A stretch of DNA of 5,583 nt from Deltaproteobacteria bacterium (GCA_005879435.1 VBKX01000004.1:1-5583); one strand, 5' to 3'. Counted from the stretch's first letter, positions 1 through 5,230 are shown. Numbers and translations: made by a program. Notes: generated by a model from the sequence alone, not told the origin.

Positions 1-53
1 CAATTCCGCCTAATCGATCTAGCGTGGTGTTCTGCAATTCGAGTAATTCGACT

Positions 54-131
54 GTCATTCCGGCCAAGCTGGCGATAGCTTCAGCCTTATATTTCCGAAG
101 AGTCTGAATTCCCGCTTCCCGCGGGAATGAC
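54..131. repeat. REP-like palindromic intergenic element
   Basis: The element is bounded by the inverted octamers GTCATTCC (54-61) and GGAATGAC (124-131). Inside are two hairpins: AAGCT/AGCTT (66-70 with 77-81) and a perfect 8-bp stem ATTCCCGC/GCGGGAAT (108-115 with 121-128) around a TTCCC loop. GTCATTCC...GGAATGAC ends with nested G+C-rich hairpins are a common style of dispersed REP/BIME or small MITE-like repeats in proteobacterial genomes; that assignment is by resemblance only. There is no T-run after the stem, so an intrinsic terminator is less likely. Copy number in the genome cannot be seen here. Confidence 0.5.
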
Positions 132-183
132 GCGACGGAGGGCAGCGAATTGTTCAGACTATTGGCGGCGACCAATCCGCAGG

Positions 184-211
184 TTGCGGGAGTCAAACTG
201 GAGGATATAGT
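184..211 (+). promoter_or_regulatory. Possible sigma70 promoter for the cyclodeaminase-like gene
   Basis: A -35-like TTGCGG (184-189) and a -10-like TATAGT (206-211, five of six consensus bases) are separated by 16 bp, about 83 bp upstream of the ATG at 295. The -35 box is weak (three of six). It is the best pair I found in this intergenic stretch, but a chance match is quite possible. Confidence 0.28.
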
Positions 212-294
212 CTGCTGTCGAGCGCGTGCAAAAGAGCGCGTTTTACGAAGAGCTTCTAAGCCCGACCGAGAAATAAGTCCGAGGAGATTCCAGC

Positions 295-1314
295 ATGATT
301 TATTTAAGCAACCAAAATATCGCGCAGCTCCTCACGTCTAAGGACTGCATCGAAGCTCTCAACGAAGCATTTCATGCGCTGGCGCGCGGCGAGGCGGTCT
401 CCCGGCCGAGGACCGACGTTTGGGTGCCTTGCGGGCGGGATGATGGCTACTACCGATGGGGCAGCATGGAAGGCGCCATCGAACCCTGGGGCATCTTCTG
501 CACGCGCATGAAGTCCGACATCGTTACCTGGACTCGGGAAGGCACCGACGAGCTGCATTGCGTAGAACCCGGTACCTTCAGCGGTTTCCTCATGCTCTTC
601 AGCACGCGCAACGGCGAGCCGCTGGCCATGATGAACGACGGCATCCTGCATCATTTGCGGGTCGCCGCCGGCGCGGCCTTGGGCGTTCGTTATTTGGCGC
701 GCGAAAATGCTGCCGTCGTCGGCTGCCTGGGATCCGGCGGCATGGCGCACGCTTATCTTCCAGCGTTTTGCGCCCGGGAATTGGCCATCCCGGTGGAGCC
801 CTTCGACGATCCCGAACCCGTCGTGCGCGGTTCAGATATCGTCACCACCTGTACGGACTCGAACAAGTTGGTTGTCACCGATCCCACGTGGATCGAAAAA
901 GGGATGCATCTGGCCAACTGCAGCTCCAAGGAGTTTAGTTTCGAGATCGTCAAGCGCTGCGATATTGTCGCCCAGGTCGGCACCGAAACCTTCGGCGCGA
1001 AGGGAGGAATGGCGGAATCCGAGCGTCATCATGGTTGGGCCTCCTGGGTTGTCGGCCGACCCGAGCAGCAAGCGCGCATTCCCAAACGCCCGGTGAGCAA
1101 TCTCGACTTCGTGAATTATCCTTCGTTGATCGATCTCCTGAACAATCCGTCGATGCGGCGGACGTCGTCGGCTCAGATCACCTTCTTTCACAATCTCGGC
1201 CTGCTGGGATTTCAATTCGCAGCGGTGGCCGCGAAAGCTTACCAGACGGCTCGCGCCAAGGGTGTCGGATTGGAAATGTCCACGGCCCCGTTTCTACAGG
1301 ACATTAGGGACTGA
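295..1314 (+). CDS. Ornithine cyclodeaminase/mu-crystallin family protein, Rossmann domain shortened
   Basis: This 339-residue protein belongs to the ornithine cyclodeaminase/mu-crystallin family of NAD(P)-dependent cytosolic enzymes (cyclodeaminases, alanine dehydrogenases, ketimine/imine reductases). Visible marks are the N-terminal YLSNQNIAQLL start, RMKSD with the likely substrate Lys at 73, HHLRVAAGAALG with Arg122 (family RTaA motif), the dinucleotide loop G143-x-x-G-S-G-G-x-A151, and the strand SDIVTTCTDSN (about 180-190). Between A151 and the SDIV strand there are only about 30 residues where relatives usually have 55-60, so strand beta-2 and the following helix appear to be missing; the join is near residue 160 (nt 772-778). 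The usual GADxPGK segment with the catalytic Asp is also replaced by NCSSKEF (208-214). The start is supported by GAGGAG at 281-286, 8 nt before the ATG. Family membership is firm; substrate is unknown and activity doubtful. Confidence 0.88.
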   Translation: MIYLSNQNIAQLLTSKDCIEALNEAFHALARGEAVSRPRTDVWVPCGRDDGYYRWGSMEGAIEPWGIFCTRMKSDIVTWTREGTDELHCVEPGTFSGFLMLFSTRNGEPLAMMNDGILHHLRVAAGAALGVRYLARENAAVVGCLGSGGMAHAYLPAFCARELAIPVEPFDDPEPVVRGSDIVTTCTDSNKLVVTDPTWIEKGMHLANCSSKEFSFEIVKRCDIVAQVGTETFGAKGGMAESERHHGWASWVVGRPEQQARIPKRPVSNLDFVNYPSLIDLLNNPSMRRTSSAQITFFHNLGLLGFQFAAVAAKAYQTARAKGVGLEMSTAPFLQDIRD

Positions 1315-1320
1315 GCTAAC

Positions 1321-1335
1321 CGCAGAGGCGCAGAG
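1321..1335. repeat. CGCAGAG short tandem repeat
   Basis: Two CGCAGAG units lie 8 nt apart (1321-1327 and 1329-1335) just after the stop codon of the cyclodeaminase-like gene, within AACCGCAGAGGCGCAGAG. Strings of this type recur as low-complexity intergenic spacers in many environmental bacterial genomes; that comparison is from memory. It does not form a terminator hairpin. Confidence 0.4.
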
Positions 1336-1472
1336 ATCGCTCAACGGCGCTCAGTCGTTAGTCAATGAAGTGTTGGCTGGCAAGATGCGGAAAGCAGTTG
1401 GCAGTCCCAGGCGCGAAATCCAACTCGCGGATCGACCGGGGATGGCGGGCAGGCAATTTTATTTGAACTCAT

Positions 1473-1502
1473 TTGATTTTTATTTTCTCATTGCTGTATA
1501 AG
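1473..1502 (+). promoter_or_regulatory. Candidate promoter of the lectin-like gene
   Basis: In an unusually AT-rich stretch (about 1456-1535), a -35-like TTGATT (1473-1478) is followed after 18 bp by TATAAG (1497-1502), which is preceded by TG. The ATG lies 80 bp downstream, leaving a leader of about 70 nt. A second -10-like TATAAA at 1528-1533 has no good -35 partner. The drop in G+C against the flanking genes supports a promoter region even if the exact boxes are wrong. Confidence 0.45.
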
Positions 1503-1554
1503 TTTCGTGCAGTCACTTTTAACCGGCTATAAAACTCCACAGCTGTCGAGGCGT

Positions 1555-1568
1555 GCTAAATCTTTAGC
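1555..1568. promoter_or_regulatory. Perfect inverted repeat next to the ribosome-binding site
   Basis: GCTAAA (1555-1560) and TTTAGC (1563-1568) are perfect inverted copies two bases apart, ending two bases before the AAGGA Shine-Dalgarno site (1571-1575) of the lectin-like gene. It could be a small operator or, opening to a four-bp stem with a six-base loop, a weak RNA hairpin affecting ribosome access. Function is not shown by sequence alone. Confidence 0.35.
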
Positions 1569-1582
1569 GAAAGGAAAAGCTT

Positions 1583-2263
1583 ATGAAGCAACATATCTTT
1601 CTTCTCGCGGCGCTGGCGGCGCTCGGTGCCGTCAGCAGTGATCGGGACCAGAGCATTGGCGCTGAAGGCGCGCAGGCCAATCCTGCCATGAGTTTTTTTG
1701 TCAGCAGCACTGGGAGCAAGACGGTTAACTTGGGCGGGCTGCGCGGAGCGGATAAGATTTGCCAGGAGCTGGCGAGCGCAGTCGGTCTCGGCAACAAGAC
1801 CTGGCGCGCCTATTTGAGCGCCGAGCGGGATCCCGACAACGGCAACAAGCCGACCGACGCGCGCAGTCGCATCGGCACCGGCCCTTGGTCGAATGCCAAA
1901 GGCGTTGTGGTCGCGAAGGATCTTGACGAGTTGCACGCTCGCAAAGGAGACGCCGATGTGTTTCTCGACGAGCGCGGCCAGCGCGTTCCCGGCAATTGGC
2001 CGGATTCACCAAAACCCACGGTGCATGACATTCTGACCGGCTCGACGGCCGACGGTAAGGTCATGGCTGGAAAGACGTGCAACGATTGGACATCGGACGC
2101 TAAAGACCAACAGGCTCAGGTGGGTCATTCCGATGGCCTGGGACCTGGCGGCGATCCGTCCGGGAGATACGCCGTCTGGAACTCGTCACATGAAAATGGC
2201 AGCTGCGCCGATACGGCTCCGCGTGGAGGAGCCGGCCGGATTTACTGCTTCGCGGCAAAATGA
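1583..2263 (+). CDS. Secreted lectin-like protein (C-type-lectin fold, DUF1554-like)
   Basis: This is a 226-residue exported protein. The N-terminus has Lys2, a hydrophobic core (IFLLAALAALGAV, 5-17) and probable signal peptidase sites after AVS (18) or AQA (32). The mature part has the layout of bacterial lectin-like proteins related to DUF1554 and endostatin/C-type-lectin folds: an opening MSFFVSS strand (36-42), GADKICQELA (55-64), WRAYLS (74-79), RIGTGPW (96-102), HDILTGS (148-154), CNDWTS (166-171), VGHSDG (180-185), WNSSH...GSC (199-208) and a closing GRIYCFA (218-224). Cysteines 60, 166, 208 and 222 could form the two disulfides of such a fold. A role in binding glycans or surface partners is inferred from fold only. 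AAGGA at 1571-1575, 7 nt before the ATG, supports the start. It appears monocistronic and intact. Confidence 0.75.
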   Translation: MKQHIFLLAALAALGAVSSDRDQSIGAEGAQANPAMSFFVSSTGSKTVNLGGLRGADKICQELASAVGLGNKTWRAYLSAERDPDNGNKPTDARSRIGTGPWSNAKGVVVAKDLDELHARKGDADVFLDERGQRVPGNWPDSPKPTVHDILTGSTADGKVMAGKTCNDWTSDAKDQQAQVGHSDGLGPGGDPSGRYAVWNSSHENGSCADTAPRGGAGRIYCFAAK

Positions 2264-2318
2264 GCCGGGCGAATTAATCCTAGCCTATTTTGTCGCGCTT
2301 GCACGATAACGAAGCTCA

Positions 2319-2525
2319 TTGTCGTTTGACCCGTCTATGCGGATACGTTCGGCGTTGGGCGATATCGCGCGTGGCAAGGGTATGAGCCAGATTGCCCGCG
2401 AAACGGGTCTCGGGCGCGAGAGCCTTTACAAAGCGTTCTCACCGGACGGCAACCCGGAGTTTTCCACTGTGCTCAAGGTCGTGCGCGCACTGGGCCTTCG
2501 TCTCCGCGCAGCGACCGATGCTTAA
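2319..2525 (+). CDS. N-terminally truncated HI1420-type addiction-module antitoxin, solitary
   Basis: The 68-residue product matches the C-terminal two-thirds of the HI1420-family antidote proteins (XRE-like helix-turn-helix): ALGDIARGKGMSQIARETG (12-30), then recognition helix RESLYKAF (33-40), then SPDGNPEFSTVLKVVRALGL (41-60). Full-length relatives are about 90-100 residues and begin with a helical segment ending in a DDP-like motif; here similarity starts only at about residue 4 (DPS). The frame is closed by TAA at 2307-2309. The start used is TTG at 2319 without a Shine-Dalgarno site; ATG at 2337 (residue 7) is an alternative. The partner toxin (RelE/ParE-like), normally directly upstream in this family, is absent: the lectin-like gene is there instead. 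It is probably a remnant, although the DNA-binding part is complete enough to fold. Confidence 0.65.
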   Translation: MSFDPSMRIRSALGDIARGKGMSQIARETGLGRESLYKAFSPDGNPEFSTVLKVVRALGLRLRAATDA

Positions 2526-2595
2526 TCGGAAATTCATCCGCCGGAGGCACGATTCCGCTACCTAGCACGCGACTGGTGCGCCACCCTATTCCAGC

Positions 2596-3279
2596 ATGAA
2601 GACACGTTTACCGGCTATTGAATCACTCGATCAAATGGTTGAGGTAACGGCCGCGGGCTTGTCGCAGGCTGCCGCGGCTTCCGCGTATGAGCTGTTTTGC
2701 GGCAAAGAATTCCGCGCAATGGCCCGGCTTGAGCGGTTGAGCCATGGTGAGCGGGACCGAATCTTCAACGAGTTAGTGGTTGCGTTTCTCGTGCTGATCA
2801 TGCTTCTGCTCGAGGCGCCCGATCTCCGCGTTTCGCGGGAACTCCGAAACTATTTCGCCGATCTGAACAAACGGATTCCTGAGGCGTACGTGGAACATCT
2901 AAGAACCTTAGGTGTAGAAAGCAATCATATTGGTGACTGGGAAAAGCTCATCTCCATGCGCTATGAGGAGTATGCGCGAGATAAGCACGCGGTGCGCGAG
3001 GCGGCGATGAAGATTGAGTCGGCCGAGAAGCGCCTGGATTTGGACGGTCTTTCAAGAATCCAGCTACTCGTACCGGTCCAAGCCGTATCGATTGGCTGTC
3101 ACCACCACATCTGTCGCGGCAATACCGATGGGCAGGATGACCTGTTTAAACAGATTCTTAAATCGCTATCCAAGTTCTACGTCGAACTCCGAATTCGGCT
3201 GGAAGGAGGCAAGATCACTCCTCTCACGCGCGCGCGAGTGGCGTTGAGGCGAATGCTTCAGCGCCGCCGCCGGCGGTGA
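2596..3279 (+). CDS. Hypothetical helical protein with CHHHIC cluster
   Basis: I do not recognise this 227-residue protein. It is predominantly alpha-helical and charged, with a hydrophobic helix LVVAFLVLIMLLLEAP (60-75) that could be buried or a single short membrane segment, a motif WEKLISMRYEEYARDK (115-130), a likely coiled segment around 130-150 (AVREAAMKIESAEKRL), and a C-terminal domain opening with IGCHHHICRGNTDG (166-179). C168, H169, H170, H171 and C173 could bind a metal. It ends in an arginine-rich tail (RRMLQRRRRR). No signal peptide is evident. Codon use and the long uninterrupted frame support a real gene, but the ATG lacks a clear Shine-Dalgarno site; the frame is open back to 2566. 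It stands 70 bp after the truncated antitoxin and 54 bp before the binding-protein gene, with no obvious functional tie to either. Confidence 0.7.
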   Translation: MKTRLPAIESLDQMVEVTAAGLSQAAAASAYELFCGKEFRAMARLERLSHGERDRIFNELVVAFLVLIMLLLEAPDLRVSRELRNYFADLNKRIPEAYVEHLRTLGVESNHIGDWEKLISMRYEEYARDKHAVREAAMKIESAEKRLDLDGLSRIQLLVPVQAVSIGCHHHICRGNTDGQDDLFKQILKSLSKFYVELRIRLEGGKITPLTRARVALRRMLQRRRRR

Positions 3280-3333
3280 ATCTGGAGTTTAATCCGCACG
3301 GGATAAAACGATAACCCCGTCAAGGAGACGTTC

Positions 3334-4401
3334 ATGATCATGGCTCGAGTCGTTCGCATAACCAAAAAGTGGCTGGGCAGCGCGCTTTTGCTGCTCGGAG
3401 CTGTCGAGTGTTTTGCCGCCGCTGCGCCCGCGTCGATTTCACAATTGGCCCTCTATCAAGGCGCCGACCGGGAAAAGATCCTGGTCGAGGGCGCCAAGAA
3501 AGAAGCCGCCTTCATGCTCTATGGCTCCCACACTTGGTATCGCACCCTGGCCAAGGAGTTCGAGAAAAAGTATCCGTTCATCAAGGTTACAGAATATCGC
3601 ACCGATGGACGAACCTTGATCAAGCGGGCGTTGGAAGAAATTCGCGCCGGCCAATACATCGCCGACGTGATCGCGACGACCGGCGAACAGATGGATCTGA
3701 TGAAACGCGAGGGAGTATTTCTCGAACACCATGTTCCGGAAGCGCGCCATTATCCCGAAGACGTCAAGCACAAAGGCAAGAACGGTTTTTATTACGTCGG
3801 CCACTACGAGACCTACGCCAGCTTGGGCTTCAACACTTCGCTGATCCCGACCGCCGATGCGCCGAAAACCATGCTCGATCTATTGAATCCGAAGTGGAAG
3901 GGCAAGATGTCGATCGTCAGCACCACGACGGGAACGCGCTGGATCGGCAGCACGCTGGAAGCCTTCGGCCGGGAATATCTGGATAAGCTCGCCGAGCAAG
4001 ACGTGAAAGTGCAAAACATGTCCGGGGCGGCCCTGGCCGGCCTGGTGGTCTCGGGTGAAGTGCCGCTGTCGCCGACGATCTTCGACGCCAATATCACCCA
4101 AGCCAAACAAAAAGGCGCGCCGGTGGAATGGCGCCCGCTCGAACCGGTCGTCACCACCGTTGCATATGCCGGCTTGATCCTCAAAGCGCCCGCCTTGCTC
4201 TTCCTCGACTGGCTCCATTCCAGGGAGGGTCAACAGATGATCCAGAAGGGCGGCCTCTGGTCGCCCCGCGAAGACATCGGATCATTGGCGCAAAAATTCA
4301 AAAAATCCTACATCGACGAGAAATACGGCGTCGAAGAAGCGGAAAAAAAATACGCCGAGTGGGACAAGTTGATGCAGCAACTGTTTATCAGACGAAAATA
4401 A
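3334..4401 (+). CDS. Extracellular solute-binding protein (Fe3+/spermidine-putrescine type ABC transporter)
   Basis: This 355-residue periplasmic binding protein would deliver a ligand to an ABC importer. A signal peptide is clear: basic MIMARVVRITKKW, hydrophobic LGSALLLLGA, then AAAAPAS with cleavage near residues 28-32; Cys26 is preceded by Glu, so it is not a lipobox. The mature part follows SBP_bac_6/FbpA-like proteins: ILVEGAKKEAAFMLYGS (49-65), FEKKYPFIKV (76-85), ADVIATTGEQMDLMKREGVF (110-129), YASLGFNTSLI (161-171), DLLNPKWKGKMSIV (182-195), and the C-terminal LFLDWLHSREGQQMI (289-303). SBPs of this clade often precede LLF with a KAPHPHAA-like stretch; here KAPALLF (284-290) looks about four residues shorter. 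Ligand is not predictable (ferric iron, carboxylates and others occur). AAGGAG at 3322-3327, 6 nt before the first ATG, fixes the start over the ATG at 3340. No permease or ATPase genes adjoin. Confidence 0.88.
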   Translation: MIMARVVRITKKWLGSALLLLGAVECFAAAAPASISQLALYQGADREKILVEGAKKEAAFMLYGSHTWYRTLAKEFEKKYPFIKVTEYRTDGRTLIKRALEEIRAGQYIADVIATTGEQMDLMKREGVFLEHHVPEARHYPEDVKHKGKNGFYYVGHYETYASLGFNTSLIPTADAPKTMLDLLNPKWKGKMSIVSTTTGTRWIGSTLEAFGREYLDKLAEQDVKVQNMSGAALAGLVVSGEVPLSPTIFDANITQAKQKGAPVEWRPLEPVVTTVAYAGLILKAPALLFLDWLHSREGQQMIQKGGLWSPREDIGSLAQKFKKSYIDEKYGVEEAEKKYAEWDKLMQQLFIRRK

Positions 4402-4434
4402 GGGGATGCGGAACCAGCGCTGTAGAACTCAAAA

Positions 4435-4655
4435 TTATTCTTCGAACTCACTCCTGGCCACGCCGGATTGGCGAATGATCGATTGTAGGTGCCGATACGG
4501 ATTTCAGCGTGATCGGGCACCGGAACGGTGACGGTTCCCGCAGGTGTCTTCTTCTGCATGACCACGTGGCTACCTCGCCTGCGGACCTCCTCAAAGCCAG
4601 ACTTTCTTAAAACAGCGCAAACCTCCTTCCCAGAAAGAACCTGCAATCTAGCCAA
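4435..4655 (-). pseudogene. HicA-family toxin gene, frameshifted
   Basis: HicA toxins are small dsRBD-fold mRNA interferases. The first 56 codons from TTG at 4655 match the family closely: ARLQVLSGKEVC, RKSGFEEVRRRGSHVVM with the catalytic-type His30 in GSH, then PAGTVTVPVPDHAEIRIGT. After that the frame leaves the family, reading YNRSFANPAW and running on to 4308, antisense over the end of the binding-protein gene. In the neighbouring frame, from 4488 on, the sequence reads LQSIIRQSGVARSEFEE and stops with TAA at 4435-4437, exactly the expected HicA end. One base is missing near 4488-4490 (probably a C from CCC); restoring it gives 73 residues. TAA two codons before the TTG excludes a longer start. 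It overlaps the end of hicB by 8 nt. The unrepaired product is probably inactive. Confidence 0.85.
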
Positions 4656-4862
4656 CCGTTACCTCGATCTGAGTGACGAACACTTCGTCTCGCAGACGTT
4701 GCTTGATTTCGGTGGGTGAAGCCGACTCCAAAAAAGCTCCAACGCTTCGCGCAAATTGTCGCGGGCTTCTTCAATGGTTTTTCCCTGACTCGCCACGTCT
4801 AATTCGGGACATAGCGACACATACCCGTCGCCCTCCCGTTCAATCAATGCCGTGAGTTTCAT
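4648..4862 (-). pseudogene. HicB-family antitoxin gene, frameshifted
   Basis: This is the antitoxin of the adjacent HicA toxin, a short HicB with only the partial RNase-H-like domain. The N-terminal part is textbook: KLTALIEREGDGYVSLCPEL, then DVASQGKTIEEARDNL and REALELF. After codon 44 the frame turns to WSRLHPPKSS and would stop at 4659. Shifting by one base at the T6 run (4730-4735, As on +) restores LESASPTEIKQRLRD, then EVFVTQIEVTVG and TAG at 4648-4650, the normal C-terminus. The repaired product is 71 residues and overlaps hicA by 8 nt, the usual coupled arrangement. ATG at 4862 is preferred over GTG at 4868, because GGAGG (4869-4873) lies 6 nt before the ATG but abuts the GTG. Short HicB proteins lack a separate DNA-binding domain. 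Confidence 0.85.
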
Positions 4863-4868
4863 TGTCAC

Positions 4869-4873
4869 CCTCC
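4869..4873 (-). promoter_or_regulatory. Shine-Dalgarno site of hicB
   Basis: GGAGG on the - strand lies six bases before ATG (4862-4860) and decides the hicB start against the in-frame GTG at 4868, which directly abuts this site. Confidence 0.7.
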
Positions 4874-4884
4874 GTTACGCGTTG

Positions 4885-4913
4885 AGTATATCCGGGCTTT
4901 CCAATCTCGCCAA
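4885..4913 (-). promoter_or_regulatory. Sigma70-type promoter of hicBA
   Basis: On the - strand, TTGGCG (4913-4908) and TATACT (4890-4885) are separated by exactly 17 bp; the -10 box matches five of six and the -35 box four of six consensus bases. Transcription would start near 4878, giving a leader of about 15 nt that contains the GGAGG site. This is the best promoter-like sequence in the window. Confidence 0.65.
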
Positions 4914-4959
4914 CTTAACGATGACATTTCCACGTTTTCGGAGTTCATCGGGTGATATG

Positions 4960-4974
4960 GACAACGCGGTTGTC
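4960..4974. repeat. GACAAC/GTTGTC inverted repeat
   Basis: GACAAC (4960-4965) and GTTGTC (4969-4974) are perfect inverted copies separated by GCG, about 47 bp upstream of the hicBA -35 box. It could be an operator-like site, but it also lies in a possible coding remnant, so chance is not excluded. Confidence 0.25.
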
Positions 4975-5103
4975 GAACCCAAAATCAATGGATCGGATTG
5001 TCGTGCCGGCCGGCTTCAATCGAGTGGCTTACTGGCCCAAGTTCGTGCTCAGCGCGGACACCAAAAACTACCGAAGTATCGCGTCAAAAAAGAGACTTTC
5101 CCC

Positions 5104-5156
5104 GGTCCAATCGTTTAGACCTTTGAAACAATTGGAACCACGGGAACGATTGGAAC
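5104..5156. repeat. Alternative hairpins with GGAAC repeats of nine-base period
   Basis: CCAATCGTTT (5107-5116) can pair with AAACAATTGG (5126-5135, one mismatch), and its first nine bases pair perfectly with AACGATTGG (5145-5153), so two mutually exclusive stems share one arm. GGAAC occurs three times exactly nine bases apart (5134, 5143, 5152). No T-run follows. The stretch lies in a region without genes and looks like a dispersed intergenic repeat. Confidence 0.45.
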
Positions 5157-5212
5157 TGTCTTACGTCGTGAGCATTCGACCCGCGTAACTGACCCAATGG
5201 TTTCGCGACCTT

Positions 5213-5230
5213 GAACCTGGAACCTGGAAC
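5213..5230. repeat. GAACCTG tandem repeat
   Basis: The heptamer GAACCTG occurs twice in direct succession (5213-5219, 5220-5226), followed by a partial third unit GAAC (5227-5230). It is a short low-complexity spacer of a kind seen between genes in related environmental genomes (from memory). It shares the GGAAC core with the nine-base-period repeat about 60 bp upstream. Confidence 0.5.

Larger units (their letters stand above)
4875..4988 (-). other. Possible 3' remnant of a small gene upstream of hicB
   Basis: A - strand frame from TTG at 4988 to TAA at 4877-4875 gives 37 codons whose second half, SPDELRKRGNVIVKLARL then ESPDILNA, reads like real protein, and it ends one base before the hicB Shine-Dalgarno site. 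In the adjacent - strand frame just upstream (about 4950-5025), RLKPAGTTIRSIDFGFDNRV also looks protein-like, so the two may be parts of one small gene broken by a frameshift near 4948-4955. I cannot name a family. The hicBA promoter boxes lie inside this segment. It may be chance. Confidence 0.2.

Noticed and set aside
108..128. Intrinsic terminator for a gene to the left
   Set aside because: The stem is strong but no T-run follows, and the hairpin is better explained as part of the REP-like element.
150..341. 63-codon + strand frame overlapping the start of the cyclodeaminase homologue
   Set aside because: It begins with TTG, has no ribosome-binding site or family resemblance, and overlaps a well supported start by 47 bases.
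304..1307. Several long frames on both strands within the cyclodeaminase homologue
   Set aside because: They are shadows in a G+C-rich gene; only the 295-1314 frame shows family motifs.
3298..3320. ACGGG...CCCGT inverted repeat just before the binding-protein ribosome site
   Set aside because: Only five bp with a 13-base loop and no T-run, so neither terminator nor riboswitch can be supported.
4308..4434. The C-terminal extension of the unrepaired hicA frame as a genuine extra domain
   Set aside because: The residues are the antisense of the binding-protein end, and the true HicA C-terminus is present in the adjacent frame.
4730..4735. Programmed -1 frameshifting in hicB
   Set aside because: The zero-frame codons CTT TTT do not make a classical two-tRNA slippery heptamer, no clear stimulatory stem was seen, and hicA has a similar lesion without such a site. 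A simple deletion or sequencing error is likelier.
4852..5188. + strand frames of 78-88 codons opposite hicB and upstream of it
   Set aside because: They begin inside the antisense of hicB or lack a start signal, and show no recognisable domain.
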